Positions 45,700-56,152 of a stretch of 64,000 nt of DNA are shown piece by piece; within the stretch, counting starts at the first letter, position 1; each line of letters starts with the position of its first letter. A program made the translations under genes and the position numbers. The stretch comes from Bacillus sp. HMF5848 (lineage in GTDB: Bacteria; Bacillota; Bacilli; Bacillales; HMF5848), in the NCBI RefSeq assembly GCF_003944835.1, contig NZ_RWIV01000001.1, positions 1,217,501 to 1,281,500 of the forward strand, written 5' to 3'. The notes under the pieces were generated by a model. The model was not told the DNA's origin. It worked only from the letters and a program-made list of their open reading frames with translations, and ran no database searches.

Positions 45700-48600
45700 A
45701 GATGAGACGGTATCGACAATACTTGTTATCGGTTCAGGTCCAATCGTCATTGGCCAGGCGGCTGAATTTGATTATGCTGGTACACAAGCTTGTATTGCAT
45801 TACGCGAGGAGGGCTATCGAGTCGTCCTTGTAAATAATAACCCTGCTACCATTATGACAGATGAGCAGTATGCAGATGTTGTATATTTTGAACCGTTAAC
45901 GATAGATAAAATTGAAGAGATCATTCAAGTTGAAAAACCAGATGGATTGCTCGCGACTCTCGGAGGGCAAACAGGTCTAAATTTAGCATACGAGCTACAT
46001 GATGCAGGTGTGTTAGCAAAGTATGAAGTGCGCCTACTTGGAACGCCGATTGATTCTATAAAAAAAGGCGAGGACCGCGAAGCGTTTCGTCAGCTTATGT
46101 ACGAACTAGAGGAGCCGGTGCCTGAAAGTGATATTATTACGTCGTGGCAAGAAGCTATCATGTTCGCTCAGCACGTAGGATTTCCTATCATCGTTCGCCC
46201 AGCGTATACATTAGGTGGAACAGGTGGCGGGATTGCCTCAACTCTTGAGGAGCTTGCACAAATCGTTCAAAATGGCTTGCGAGAAAGTCCAATCAAGCAA
46301 TGCTTAGTTGAAAGAAGTGTTGCCGGCTATAAAGAAATTGAATATGAGGTTATGCGTGATAAAGATAATACGTGCATCACTATATGTAATATGGAAAATA
46401 TCGATCCAGTTGGGATTCACACAGGTGATTCAATCGTAGTTGCTCCATCACAAACGTTAACAGATCAGGAATATCAAATGCTACGAAACGCTTCTATAAA
46501 AATAATCTCTGCACTAGGCATTATCGGCGGCTGTAATATTCAATTTGCACTAGACCCTAATAGTAAGCAATATTACTTAATTGAAGTAAATCCGCGTGTT
46601 AGTCGCTCGTCAGCTTTAGCATCAAAAGCAACGGGCTATCCAATTGCACGTATGGCTGCGAAGCTAGCTGTTGGGTACTCACTTGCTGAGCTTACTAATC
46701 CTGTTACAGGTGATACGTACGCTAGCTTTGAACCTGCTTTAGATTACGTTGTTGTCAAATTTCCACGCTGGCCGTTTGACAAATTCCCAGACGTACAACG
46801 AACGCTTGGCACGCAAATGAAGGCGACTGGTGAAGTTATGGCAATCGCCCGCACATTTGAGGCCGCGTTACAAAAGGCTGTTCGATCATTAGAGCTTGGT
46901 TTTATCAATATAGAAATGGCTACATTTACTCAATTATCAGTTAACGAATTAATAAATATAGTAAAGCAGCAGGATGATCGCCGCTTATTTGCACTAACTG
47001 CTCTGCTGCGTCATGGCAAGAATATAACAGATTTACATGACTTAACGAAAATTGACCATTTTTTCTTACACAAACTACAAACATTGATTTTTTTCGAAAA
47101 AGAAATGATAACGTCTGGACCGACAAATATTCCATTGTTAAAAATGTTAAAGGAATATGGATTTAGTGATGCTTATATTGCAAGTGTGTGGGGAATCAGT
47201 GAGAAAGAGCTCCGCGACATTCGTAAACAAGCTCGTATAATAGCAGCATACAAAATGGTTGATACGTGTGCAGCAGAATTTGAAGCGGTAACATCATATT
47301 ATTACTCTGATTATCACGGCGAGAACGAAGTTGCTCATACAGGTACGAAAAAGAAGGTACTTATTATCGGTTCAGGGCCGATACGAATAGGGCAAGGTAT
47401 CGAGTTTGATTATAGTGCGGTACACAGTGTAATAGCAGCACGAGAAGAAGGCTATGAAACAATTTTACTAAACAACAATCCAGAAACAGTAAGTACAGAC
47501 TATGAAACGGCCGATAAGTTGTACTTTGAACCTTTGACATTTGAGGATGTTATGAATGTCATTGAGGCTGAAAATATCACGAACGTGCTTGTACAATTCG
47601 GGGGACAGACAGCGATTAATCTAGTCAAACGCTTTGAAGAAGCTGGTGTATCTTTAGCGGGCACTACTTCGGATGTGATAGATGTACTTGAGGACCGCGA
47701 AAGATTTTATCACTTGTTAGACGACTTAAATATCCCACACATTCCAGGTACTATTGCTACTACTGAAACAGATGTGTTGAGCAAGGCAACACAACTAGGC
47801 TACCCGCTATTAATAAGACCGTCGTATGTGATTGGCGGACAAGGCATGACCGTTATTACATGTGAAGAGGATATGCTGATGCTCACAAGTCAGTATCCAC
47901 AAGAAACGTATCCACTTTTACTAGATGCATATGTACCTGCTAAGGAAGTGGAGGTAGACCTTGTAGCCAATGGGGAAGAGATTGTGAGCTTACCGATGAT
48001 TGCCGAGCATGTTGAACGTGCAGGCATACATTCTGGCGACAGTACTGCGATATTTCCTGCTCAATCTATTAATGAGGATGAAGAACGCAAGATTATGACC
48101 TACGCTCGTGCCATTTGTCAAAAGCTCGCATTTAAAGGCATTATGAACATTCAATATGTGATAGATCAAGGAACAGTCTATGTATTAGAGGTAAACCCAC
48201 GAGCCAGTCGGACAGTGCCAATCGTGAGCAAGCTTTCTGGGGTCCCTTTAGCGCAAATTGCGACAAAAATATTGCTTGGGAAATATATTTCGACAAAAAT
48301 GGATTGGCAACGTAACTATCCGTTTGTAGCTATTAAATACCCTGTTTTTTCTACACAAAAAATAGTCGGGCTAGATCCTTTGACAGGGCCAGACATGAAG
48401 TCAACAGGAGAAGGCTTAGCGATAGCGAGCAATATTAATGAAGCAATGAGAAAAAGCTTTTATACGTATATGAAGAGTGAAGGCGATTCTGTTTGGATTG
48501 ATTGCTGGGAGGACCTTTCGTTTACTGATCAAGAAAAAATAAAAGAAGCTATTGTAAACGCAAATCTTTACTTACAGCTGCAATATGAAAGTGAAACAAA

Positions 48601-48793
48601 ACCAATAGTTTTACTGAGTATGAAAAAAGATGGACTTTCAATCCAAAATCGTATAACAGCATTAAAAAATCGCATCTTTCAATGTCATGATTTAGCGATG
48701 CTATTAGCCTTTCTTGAAGCATATCAAACCAAAACGACTACCGTGTTATCACTGCAAGCTGCGATAAAAACAATTGAGGTGAAGCAATTATGA
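45692..48793 (+). CDS. carB: Carbamoyl phosphate synthase large subunit, arginine-specific
   Basis: The 1033-aa enzyme has two homologous ATP-grasp halves, each opening with a GSGPI-x-IGQ-x-EFDY motif (about residues 15 and 560), and a short C-terminal allosteric domain. It makes carbamoyl phosphate from bicarbonate, ammonia and two ATP. Length matches the arginine-specific CarB of B. subtilis (1030 aa). The C-terminal domain is shorter and less conserved than in pyrimidine-pathway CarB. ATG 45692 has AGGAG 8 nt upstream; 4-bp overlap with argF. Confidence 0.96.
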   Translation: MPKDETVSTILVIGSGPIVIGQAAEFDYAGTQACIALREEGYRVVLVNNNPATIMTDEQYADVVYFEPLTIDKIEEIIQVEKPDGLLATLGGQTGLNLAYELHDAGVLAKYEVRLLGTPIDSIKKGEDREAFRQLMYELEEPVPESDIITSWQEAIMFAQHVGFPIIVRPAYTLGGTGGGIASTLEELAQIVQNGLRESPIKQCLVERSVAGYKEIEYEVMRDKDNTCITICNMENIDPVGIHTGDSIVVAPSQTLTDQEYQMLRNASIKIISALGIIGGCNIQFALDPNSKQYYLIEVNPRVSRSSALASKATGYPIARMAAKLAVGYSLAELTNPVTGDTYASFEPALDYVVVKFPRWPFDKFPDVQRTLGTQMKATGEVMAIARTFEAALQKAVRSLELGFINIEMATFTQLSVNELINIVKQQDDRRLFALTALLRHGKNITDLHDLTKIDHFFLHKLQTLIFFEKEMITSGPTNIPLLKMLKEYGFSDAYIASVWGISEKELRDIRKQARIIAAYKMVDTCAAEFEAVTSYYYSDYHGENEVAHTGTKKKVLIIGSGPIRIGQGIEFDYSAVHSVIAAREEGYETILLNNNPETVSTDYETADKLYFEPLTFEDVMNVIEAENITNVLVQFGGQTAINLVKRFEEAGVSLAGTTSDVIDVLEDRERFYHLLDDLNIPHIPGTIATTETDVLSKATQLGYPLLIRPSYVIGGQGMTVITCEEDMLMLTSQYPQETYPLLLDAYVPAKEVEVDLVANGEEIVSLPMIAEHVERAGIHSGDSTAIFPAQSINEDEERKIMTYARAICQKLAFKGIMNIQYVIDQGTVYVLEVNPRASRTVPIVSKLSGVPLAQIATKILLGKYISTKMDWQRNYPFVAIKYPVFSTQKIVGLDPLTGPDMKSTGEGLAIASNINEAMRKSFYTYMKSEGDSVWIDCWEDLSFTDQEKIKEAIVNANLYLQLQYESETKPIVLLSMKKDGLSIQNRITALKNRIFQCHDLAMLLAFLEAYQTKTTTVLSLQAAIKTIEVKQL

Positions 48794-49731
48794 GTACACT
48801 ATCGAAAAGCTTAAAAGGGCTTGATGTTTTAACGTTAAAGGAGTTTACGGAAGAAGATATTTTATTTTTAATACAACAAGCTCTTACATTAAAAGCTAAG
48901 CATGAGCAAGGAGAGATTATAACAACTTTACGTGGGAAAACTCTGGCACTAATATTTGACAAACCGTCAACACGTACTCGTGTATCCTTTGAGGCAGGAA
49001 TGATGCAGCTAGGTGGCAATGCTATGTATTTAAGTGGTCGAGATTTGCAGTTAGGTCGGGGTGAGCCAATATCAGATACGGCAAAAGTACTTTCACAGTA
49101 TGTGGATGCTATTATGATACGTACCTTTGAGCATTCTAAACTGGAACAATTAGCCGAGCATGCATCGATCCCGGTTATTAACGGGTTAACAGATGATCAT
49201 CATCCATGTCAGGTGTTAGCTGATTTAATGACAGTTATGGAATGTAAAGGTGATTTAAAAGGTAACAAGATGGTTTACATCGGGGACGGCAATAATATGG
49301 CGCACTCATTACTAATTGGCTCTGCGATAGTAGGGATGGATTGCACGGTGATCTGTCCTAAAGGCTATGAGCCAAAAAAAGAGATTATACTGGAAGCGGA
49401 AACGTTAGCGCATGTGTCAGGAGCTAATCTCAAAGTTAGCCACGATCTAACAGATGTTAGTGGCGCAGACATTATTTACACAGATGTATGGGCAAGTATG
49501 GGGCAAGAGGAAGAAGCTACATTACGATTACAAGCATTTAAACATTATCAAGTTAACGACGAAATAGTAGGCATGGCAAAGCCAGATTATATATTTATGC
49601 ACTGTTTGCCCGCCCATCGTGAAGAAGAGGTCACAGCGACAGTAATTGATGGACCGAATTCTGTCGTTTTTCAACAAGCTGGCAACCGTCTTCACGCTCA
49701 AAAAGCATTATTACAAGCTCTGCTTGCGTAA
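48790..49731 (+). CDS. argF: Ornithine carbamoyltransferase
   Basis: The 313-aa enzyme forms citrulline from ornithine and carbamoyl phosphate. The carbamoyl phosphate site [16 protein letters not shown], the DHHPCQ motif and the ornithine-site [11 protein letters not shown] are all present. Its ATG overlaps the carB stop (ATGA). Last gene of the arginine operon; followed by array D and a shared terminator. Confidence 0.97.
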   Translation: MSTLSKSLKGLDVLTLKEFTEEDILFLIQQALTLKAKHEQGEIITTLRGKTLALIFDKPSTRTRVSFEAGMMQLGGNAMYLSGRDLQLGRGEPISDTAKVLSQYVDAIMIRTFEHSKLEQLAEHASIPVINGLTDDHHPCQVLADLMTVMECKGDLKGNKMVYIGDGNNMAHSLLIGSAIVGMDCTVICPKGYEPKKEIILEAETLAHVSGANLKVSHDLTDVSGADIIYTDVWASMGQEEEATLRLQAFKHYQVNDEIVGMAKPDYIFMHCLPAHREEEVTATVIDGPNSVVFQQAGNRLHAQKALLQALLA

Positions 49732-49802
49732 AAATAGCAAGAATATGTGTGCTGTAAAATCGAGGGGGGTTCGGTAAAAATTTGCCGAGTAGATTTTGCA
49801 GG

Positions 49803-49915
49803 TTATGCGTGAGTTTTTGGGGTTTATGCGTGAATTTTTGATGTTTATGCGTAAGTTTCCACGATTTATGCGTAAGTTTTCATAGTTTATGCGCGAATTT
49901 CTTGATTTTATGCGT
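49803..49915. repeat. Array D: 21-bp-periodic TTTATGCG repeats
   Basis: TTATGCG occurs at 49803, 49824, 49845, 49866, 49887 and 49908, six copies each exactly 21 bp apart, with variable T-rich 14-bp spacers. The core is the reverse complement of the CGCATAAA core of array B. The array lies between the argF stop codon and the shared terminator. Confidence 0.93.
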
Positions 49916-49983
49916 ATTTCACTATTTTTATAAAAATGTGACCAACTTTATGTGATGCACACCTTTTTGGGGTAAAAGCAAAA

Positions 49984-50014
49984 CCCTCGCTGCATAGGCG
50001 AGGGCAATGTTTTT
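49984..50014. terminator. Bidirectional terminator between argF and uppP
   Basis: A perfect 7-bp stem CCCTCGC / GCGAGGG with T tracts on both strands, located between convergent genes. Confidence 0.9.
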
Positions 50015-50828
50015 ATCCAAAAATAGCAACGAGTGGACCGACGATTAAACAATAATATGCAAAGTATTTAATGTTACCACGCGCCATAATGTTCATAAAC
50101 CACTTAAGTGAGAAATATGAAGCTACGAGTGAACCTATGAACGCGACTGTATATGGTATAGCAAGAGCATTTAAATTTGGATCTTGTGCTAAGTCGGAAA
50201 AACTTAAAAGCATGCCACCGAAGCTAACGGGTATAAACATTAAAAATGAAAAGCGTAAAGCTGTTTCTTGCTTCATGCCTAATCCCATCGCCGCAACAAT
50301 AGTTGCACCTGAGCGGCTTATGCCAGGAATAAGTGCAACAGCTTGTGCCAATCCAATGATAATCGCATCTCTAAGACGTAAATCTCCATCTTGCTTACGA
50401 CCCTTTAAGTTTCTAATTAACCATAAAGCAATACCTGTGACAATAAGTGTAATACCTACGAGTTGTGTTGATTCTTTAAAAATTGAGGCTATATAATCGT
50501 CCATTGTTACGCCAATGACTCCAGCAGGAATCGTAGCAATGATTAAATATATAATGAAGCGAAAGTCTGCTTTACTCTCCTCTTGTCTTGTAATTGTATA
50601 TTTAATACCATTAGTAGCTAAACGAATTAGATCATTGCGATAAATAAGTAGTACAGCAAGTAACGATGCTGTGTTAACGAGTAACTCAAACGTCATCCCG
50701 ATATTTTCAATTCCTAAATAATCCTGAGCGAGTACTAAATGACCGCTTGATGAAACCGGAATAGGTTCAGTAAAGCCTTGAAACATGCCTAAAAATAAAT
50801 ATTTTATTAATTCGTATAGTTTTTCCAT
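50013..50828 (-). CDS. uppP: Undecaprenyl-diphosphate phosphatase
   Basis: The 271-aa membrane enzyme removes one phosphate from undecaprenyl diphosphate, recycling the carrier lipid for cell-wall synthesis and conferring bacitracin tolerance. It has the two UppP signatures [15 protein letters not shown] (here EPIPV rather than the more common EFLPI) and [17 protein letters not shown], with about eight membrane helices. It is inserted between argF and yjzC relative to B. subtilis. A GGGAG site lies 11-12 nt before ATG 50828. Confidence 0.93.
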   Translation of the reverse strand: MEKLYELIKYLFLGMFQGFTEPIPVSSSGHLVLAQDYLGIENIGMTFELLVNTASLLAVLLIYRNDLIRLATNGIKYTITRQEESKADFRFIIYLIIATIPAGVIGVTMDDYIASIFKESTQLVGITLIVTGIALWLIRNLKGRKQDGDLRLRDAIIIGLAQAVALIPGISRSGATIVAAMGLGMKQETALRFSFLMFIPVSFGGMLLSFSDLAQDPNLNALAIPYTVAFIGSLVASYFSLKWFMNIMARGNIKYFAYYCLIVGPLVAIFG

Positions 50829-51229
50829 TAAACGTACAACTCCCTAATTTTTTGCATATCATTAATTAAACATGGATTCCAATGTTCTGTAAAGATAATA
50901 TTTTTCCTTTTATTATTAAAAACCCTGCAGGTAGAATGTTTAAGAAAAGGAATGCTCTTTAGCGCAAAAGTTTACTCATTTATTATAAAAGTAATTAGCA
51001 CTTATTTCCTGTCATTAATCTAACAGTTCATTAAACAAAGTGACAAATTTGTCACTTTGTTTTCACACAGCAATAAAACCACTCTTCATCATAACTTATT
51101 GCAGCTAGTCCATCGTTATAACTAAAAACTGGTAGTAAATTAATAAATACTCAATGCAGCTTTGGACAAAATAGTAATGTCTTGATGGGTATCCATCAAG
51201 CGACCAGGCCGATAGGGAGGGTTCCAATC
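50829..51229. other. Intergenic region uppP-yjzC with long palindrome and leader hairpin
   Basis: A 30-bp perfect palindrome (51033-51062; left arm AAACAAAGTGACAAA) could be a terminator or operator. A separate perfect 8-bp hairpin CTTGATGG/CCATCAAG (51181-51200) lies 30 bp before yjzC in its probable leader. No other gene is visible. Confidence 0.6.
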
Positions 51230-51409
51230 ATGGGACAACGTAGACATTTCAAACCTGGAGATAAAGCACCAAACAATGGGCTTTATATTGAGATTGGAGA
51301 AACTGGCAGCGGCGTTATGAATCCTAAAAAACTTCGTTTGCATGCAGGTGAACGGTTCCCAGAAACATCAAATCATAACCGGATTTGGACATATTTTCCC
51401 AAGTTCTAA
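51230..51409 (+). CDS. yjzC: YjzC-family protein
   Basis: The 59-aa protein (MGQRRHFKPGDKAPNNGLY... HAGERFPETSNHNRIW) matches the YjzC family, short conserved proteins of spore-forming bacilli with unknown function. GGGAGGG lies 8 nt before ATG 51230, so the longer upstream frame is discarded. A strong terminator follows at once. Confidence 0.88.
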   Translation: MGQRRHFKPGDKAPNNGLYIEIGETGSGVMNPKKLRLHAGERFPETSNHNRIWTYFPKF

Positions 51410-51415
51410 CAACGC

Positions 51416-51450
51416 AGCCACTCTTGCACAGCAGGAGTGGCTATTTTTTT
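51416..51450 (+). terminator. Terminator after yjzC
   Basis: A perfect 8-bp stem AGCCACTC / GAGTGGCT with a T7 tract, directly after the stop codon. Confidence 0.92.
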
Positions 51451-51465
51451 ATGTAATTGGTGAGA

Positions 51466-51720
51466 TTCTTGAAAAACAGTGAGAAATTCTTGAAAAAGCT
51501 AGGGATTCTTGATAAGTAGAGAAAGTTTCTTGAAAAAAGGTACAACATTCTTGAAAACGACCACAAGTTTCTTGAAAAACAGCGAAAAATTCTTGAAAAA
51601 GCTAGGAATTCTTGATAAGTAGAGAAAGTTTCTTGAAAAAAGGTACAACATTCTTGAAAACCACTTGAAAAACAGTGAAAAATTCTTGAAAAAGCGAGAA
51701 TTTCTTGAAAAAGGTAAAGA
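51466..51720. repeat. Array E: TTCTTGAA repeats with a 103-bp higher-order unit
   Basis: TTCTTGA cores start at 51466, 51487, 51506, 51527, 51548, 51569, 51590, 51609, 51630 and 51651, giving spacings 21, 19, 21, 21, 21 and then the same series again: a 103-bp super-unit present about two and a half times, with an internal deletion near 51660. The core is the same as in array C but the variable parts differ. It lies between the yjzC terminator and the clpB promoter. Confidence 0.92.
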
Positions 51721-51838
51721 TTTTTTAAAAATTTACAGATCTAGTAAAACCTACAATGGCTTTAGTTCGTAATATTAATAGTTGCTCCACCGTTGCCCTT
51801 AAAATGGAGTAAGCTCTAGAACTAATAAAAATATTGGT

Positions 51839-51901
51839 TTGCACTTTACTTGTGACTTTTATAATACATGGTAAAATATGAATAGGTCAAAAAAGGTCAG
51901 T
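51839..51901 (+). promoter_or_regulatory. clpB promoter with CtsR operator
   Basis: TTGCAC (51839) and TATAAT (51860-51865) form a sigma-A-like promoter with a short 15-bp spacer. Downstream lies GGTCAAA-AAA-GGTCAGT (51885-51901), the tandem heptad recognised by the heat-shock repressor CtsR. Induction by heat or protein-damaging stress is expected. Confidence 0.8.
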
Positions 51902-52036
51902 CTATTGTTGAGAAAACTTCCAAATGGTGTAATGAACAACAGGTGACTATGCAAGTATTAGTAACAAAAGTTTTGAGCATCTTTGTGTGAAACGTATGAT
52001 TGAAAGAAACCAAATAAATACACAGGAGGGAATAGA

Positions 52037-54586
52037 ATGGATTTTCAAAAAATGACGGAAAAGTTGCAACAAGCATTTCTTGTAACAGAATCGCTAGCTC
52101 GTGATTATGAGCATCAAGAAATTGATAGTGCGCACTTATTGTTAACGTTATTAAAAGATGAGGAGGGTCTTGCTTCCTTAATTTTTCGAGAAAATCATAT
52201 AGATATTAACTCCCTTCAACAGAAAGTACAAAAAATACTTACAAAAAAACCACAAGTACAAGGTAGTTCAAATATATATTTATCTCAAGTTTTACATAAA
52301 ATTTTGCAACAAGCAGAGAAAGAACAAGAGAAGTTCAAAGATGAATACATGTCTATTGAACATGTGTTGCTAGCTTTAACAAACTCAAACATAAAAGATG
52401 ACACATGCCAGCTTATTCAGGAAGTTATAACATATCAGCAATTATTACAAGCATTACGAAGTATTAGGGGGAATCAAAGAGTGACATCACAAAATCCTGA
52501 AGCAACTTATAATGTGTTAAAAAAATATGGCCGTGATTTAGTGGAAGAAGTACGTGCTGGTAAGCTAGACCCTGTGATAGGACGAGATGCTGAGATTCGT
52601 CGTGTTATTCGTATTTTATCAAGAAAAACAAAAAATAACCCAGTTTTAATAGGAGAGCCTGGTGTTGGGAAGACAGCTATTGTTGAAGGGTTAGCTCAAC
52701 GTATTGTTAGAAAAGATGTGCCTGAAGGGCTGCAAGGTAAAACTATTTTTTCTCTAGACTTAAGCTCTTTAGTTGCAGGCGCTAAGTTCCGCGGTGAATT
52801 CGAAGAAAGACTTAAAGCAGTTCTGAAAGAAATTAAAAAGAGTGATGGCCAAATATTATTATTTATAGATGAGCTTCATACCATTGTTGGTGCTGGGCGA
52901 ACAGATGGAGCAATGGATGCTGGCAATATGCTCAAACCAATGCTTGCACGTGGCGAACTTCATTGTATTGGAGCTACAACTTTAGATGAATATCGTAAAT
53001 ACATTGAAAAGGACCCTGCACTCGAACGCCGCTTCCAGCAAGTAAGGGTAACAGAGCCAAACGTTGAAGATACTATTTCCATATTACGTGGTTTAAAAGA
53101 ACGGTTTGAAGTGCATCACGGTGTTAACATTCATGACAGAGCGCTAGTTGCTGCTGCCATGTTATCAGACAGATATATTAGCGACCGTTTTTTACCTGAT
53201 AAAGCGATTGATTTAGTTGATGAAGCATGTGCTATGATTCGCACAGAGATTGATTCTATGCCAACTGAACTTGACGAAATTATGAGAAAAACGATGCAGC
53301 TAGAAATAGAAGAGGCCGCGCTTCAAAAAGAATCAGACCTCGCTAGCCAAGATCGTCTAGCTGCTATTACTAAAGAGCTAGCAAATATGCGAGAACAGCT
53401 GACTACGATGCGTGCGCAATGGGAAAATGAAAAAGCTGGTATTGTACAAATTCAGGAACTGCGCGAAAAATTAGAGACGACACGCCGCGAACTAGAGGAA
53501 GCAGAAAATAAATATGACTTAAACAAAGCCGCCGAACTTCGTCATGGGACCATTCCGGCCCTTGAAAAACAACTAAAAGAGTTTGAGAAAAACCGCGAAG
53601 GTAGACTACTTCGTGAAGAAGTGACCGAGGAGGAAATAAGCCAAATTGTTGCAAAATGGACAGGTATTCCCGTTACAAAGCTAATTGAAGGTGAACGCGA
53701 AAAGCTGTTAAAGCTTGAAGATACGTTGAAACAAAGGGTAATAGGCCAGGATGAAGCTATTTCACTCGTAAGTGATGCTGTACTCCGAGCGCGAGCGGGT
53801 ATTAAGGACCCAAACCGTCCTATTGGCTCTTTTATTTTTCTAGGTCCAACTGGTGTGGGAAAAACAGAGCTTGCTAAAGCGTTAGCAAGTAACTTGTTTG
53901 ACAGTGAAGAACAAATCATTCGCATAGATATGTCAGAGTACATGGAAAAGCACGCTGTTTCTCGTTTAATTGGTGCTCCTCCAGGCTATGTAGGCTATGA
54001 AGAAGGTGGACAATTAACAGAAGCAGTTCGTCGTAAACCATACAGCGTAGTGTTATTAGATGAAATTGAAAAGGCTCATCCAGAGGTGTTTCATATCCTT
54101 CTGCAGGTTCTAGATGATGGTAGGATTACTGATTCGCACGGCCGAACTGTTGATTTTAAAAATACTGTTATTATTATGACATCTAATATTGGGTCTCAAT
54201 TTTTACTAGAACAGAATGAAAAAAGTGAAGACAATGTATTGAACATGCTGCGACAGCATTTTCGTCCTGAGTTTTTAAATCGAGTGGATGAGGTTATTTT
54301 ATTCCATCCATTAGGCGTTGAAGAAATCCGCGGCATAGTAGATAAACTTGTTAAAGAACTGCAGCATCGATTAGACGATAAGCATATCGCTATTACGTTA
54401 TCAGACGATGCGAAATCACAAATTATTGAGGGTGGCTTTGATCCGACATATGGTGCAAGACCATTAAAACGCTACATTCAAAAGCATATTGAAACGCTTG
54501 TAGCAAAGCAGATTATCGCAGGAGCTATTTTTGATCACGATGCTATAGTGATTGATTATGACAATGGCTGGATTATCCGAAAATAG
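52037..54586 (+). CDS. clpB: ClpB-type AAA+ disaggregase
   Basis: The 849-aa chaperone has a Clp N-domain (about 1-145), a first AAA+ module (Walker A GEPGVGKT about 206, Walker B LLFIDE), a long coiled-coil middle domain (about 405-525, [17 protein letters not shown]) and a second AAA+ module (GPTGVGKT about 603, [13 protein letters not shown]). The long middle domain and absence of a ClpP-binding loop indicate ClpB, which works with DnaK to dissolve aggregates, rather than ClpC or ClpE. CAGGAGGGA precedes ATG 52037. B. subtilis lacks clpB, so it is an addition to the conserved order. Confidence 0.93.
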   Translation: MDFQKMTEKLQQAFLVTESLARDYEHQEIDSAHLLLTLLKDEEGLASLIFRENHIDINSLQQKVQKILTKKPQVQGSSNIYLSQVLHKILQQAEKEQEKFKDEYMSIEHVLLALTNSNIKDDTCQLIQEVITYQQLLQALRSIRGNQRVTSQNPEATYNVLKKYGRDLVEEVRAGKLDPVIGRDAEIRRVIRILSRKTKNNPVLIGEPGVGKTAIVEGLAQRIVRKDVPEGLQGKTIFSLDLSSLVAGAKFRGEFEERLKAVLKEIKKSDGQILLFIDELHTIVGAGRTDGAMDAGNMLKPMLARGELHCIGATTLDEYRKYIEKDPALERRFQQVRVTEPNVEDTISILRGLKERFEVHHGVNIHDRALVAAAMLSDRYISDRFLPDKAIDLVDEACAMIRTEIDSMPTELDEIMRKTMQLEIEEAALQKESDLASQDRLAAITKELANMREQLTTMRAQWENEKAGIVQIQELREKLETTRRELEEAENKYDLNKAAELRHGTIPALEKQLKEFEKNREGRLLREEVTEEEISQIVAKWTGIPVTKLIEGEREKLLKLEDTLKQRVIGQDEAISLVSDAVLRARAGIKDPNRPIGSFIFLGPTGVGKTELAKALASNLFDSEEQIIRIDMSEYMEKHAVSRLIGAPPGYVGYEEGGQLTEAVRRKPYSVVLLDEIEKAHPEVFHILLQVLDDGRITDSHGRTVDFKNTVIIMTSNIGSQFLLEQNEKSEDNVLNMLRQHFRPEFLNRVDEVILFHPLGVEEIRGIVDKLVKELQHRLDDKHIAITLSDDAKSQIIEGGFDPTYGARPLKRYIQKHIETLVAKQIIAGAIFDHDAIVIDYDNGWIIRK

Positions 54587-54657
54587 AGTATATAGAAAAG
54601 ATTGTTATAATCACGGACGACGTCTTCGGTGCACGTAAAGTCATCAAAAAATCTTTA

Positions 54658-54690
54658 GAAAAGTGCCAAGCTTGCTTCTTGGCGCTTTTC
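54658..54690 (+). terminator. Terminator after clpB
   Basis: A 13-bp stem GAAAAGTGCCAAG / CTTGGCGCTTTTC (one wobble) with a 7-nt loop. Confidence 0.88.
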
Positions 54691-55028
54691 CATAATGCAG
54701 GTTTCTTGTTCATCACTGCATTGGAAAAACGGAAGCAACGTAATAAAAGTTATAATTGTTTATTTCCCAGAGTGTGATTGTAAACTGACATTTTAAACAA
54801 TTTTAAATAGATTTTATGTTTACAGAACTTCCCGAACGGGAAAGCCCATGTGGGAGTGTCAGCAAATAATTATGTCTATATGTCATACTAACTGCATCCT
54901 CTTACATTTTTTTAGGTACTTTCCCTTCCCTTTTTTATTTTTTTACATACATTAAGTATGAGTCAATGTATGGTAGATATTATTTGTGAATTAACTCACA
55001 AGCGGAAATGTTTCAGAGGGTGGACACA
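54691..55028. other. Intergenic region clpB-yjaU
   Basis: About 340 bp. It contains a TTCCCG-AA-CGGGAA palindrome near 54826-54841 followed closely by CCCAT/TGGG, possibly a structured leader of yjaU, and a T-rich tract near 54905-54950. No coding frame is convincing. Confidence 0.4.
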
Positions 55029-55763
55029 ATGAATCAATTAAGAAGAATGTTTGCATTAGATGGAGAGTGGTGTATTGTTCATGTGCCAAGTCAACCAAAC
55101 GGCTTTGGTATCATGCTATTTGGTGACAAAAATCATTTTGTTGACGAGCATACAAGCTTTTGGGGACAAAATGTAGGCCGCAGGCAAATTCTTAAACAAC
55201 TTACAGATGCTGGGTACACAGTTTTTTACTCTAATTCATATGGAAATCATTGGGGAAGTCGTCGTGCTGTTGTCTTATCAAAGCGACTATATCATATTGT
55301 TTTGAAGCAGGAGATATTAAATGATCAAGTTCATGTAATAGCAGAAGGCATGGGGGCTCTTGTTGCATTACCTTTTATAAAAGAGATGAACGACAAAGTA
55401 AGATCTTTAGCTTTAATAAACCCATGTGTCGATATTTACGAGCATATTAATCAGGAAAAAGAGCACAAGTTTTTTTACAAAAAGTTAATAAAAGAGCTAC
55501 AGTATGCTTACGAAATTACCGAAGATGATATAGACATTTTACCGTATGGTCAGCTTGAAGAATTTGCACTTATGAAAAATCCGTTGAAGCTTTGGCAAAC
55601 TTCAGACAGATTCACATATGACCCAAATAGACAAAGCCGGAAGCTTGAAAGAATTCGTACAGCTTCTGAACTCCCAACAGAAATGTCGTATTTACTTTCA
55701 GAAAAAAGATTTTCAATAGCACCATCTATTCTGCAATTTTTCAGTCATAACGAAGAAATTTAG
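55029..55763 (+). CDS. yjaU: YjaU-like alpha/beta-hydrolase-fold protein lacking the nucleophile serine
   Basis: The 244-aa protein has an alpha/beta-hydrolase-like core (NGFGIMLFGDKNHFV, RRQILKQLTDAGYTVFYSN, VHVIAEGMGALVALPFI). The nucleophile elbow that is normally G-x-S-x-G reads AEGMG, so the catalytic Ser is missing, and no clear acid-His pair follows; it may be non-catalytic. The position between yjzC and yjaV matches B. subtilis yjaU. ATG 55029 has GGGTGG 6 nt upstream. Function unknown. Confidence 0.7.
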   Translation: MNQLRRMFALDGEWCIVHVPSQPNGFGIMLFGDKNHFVDEHTSFWGQNVGRRQILKQLTDAGYTVFYSNSYGNHWGSRRAVVLSKRLYHIVLKQEILNDQVHVIAEGMGALVALPFIKEMNDKVRSLALINPCVDIYEHINQEKEHKFFYKKLIKELQYAYEITEDDIDILPYGQLEEFALMKNPLKLWQTSDRFTYDPNRQSRKLERIRTASELPTEMSYLLSEKRFSIAPSILQFFSHNEEI

Positions 55764-55764
55764 G

Positions 55765-55801
55765 AGCCTTTAACGGATATGAATCGTTAAAGGCTTTTTT
55801 A
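55765..55801 (+). terminator. Terminator after yjaU
   Basis: A perfect 10-bp stem GCCTTTAACG / CGTTAAAGGC with a 9-nt loop and T6-7 tract, two bases after the stop codon. Confidence 0.93.
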
Positions 55802-56152
55802 TCATATTTTATCGTATCCAATAAAACAATCATTCTAGCTGAGAGAATTGGTTTATATCTTAAGCATGCAGCACTTCCTCGTGATTGTTCTCATAAATAA
55901 GATAACTTCTATGTATGAATTTAAATATCACGCAATTTTGTATTTCCCTTTTATCCAGCCGTTTTATTCCGAACGCTAACATAATCCGGCTCAATTACTC
56001 TCCTCACATCCCTCCATACGCCTATGTAAGCAGCCCTATTTCGCTTTCTTGTGTCAGACCATACTATTCTATAGTAATTATGCATACGATACAGTAATAG
56101 TAACAATAGAATTGTTCTGTCAAAGTAAGTGATTAATTGAGGAGGGCTATTT
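55802..56152. other. Intergenic region yjaU-yjaV
   Basis: About 350 bp with no supported gene. It is AT-rich and presumably contains the yjaV promoter; I see no operator-like palindrome and no riboswitch signature. Confidence 0.4.
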
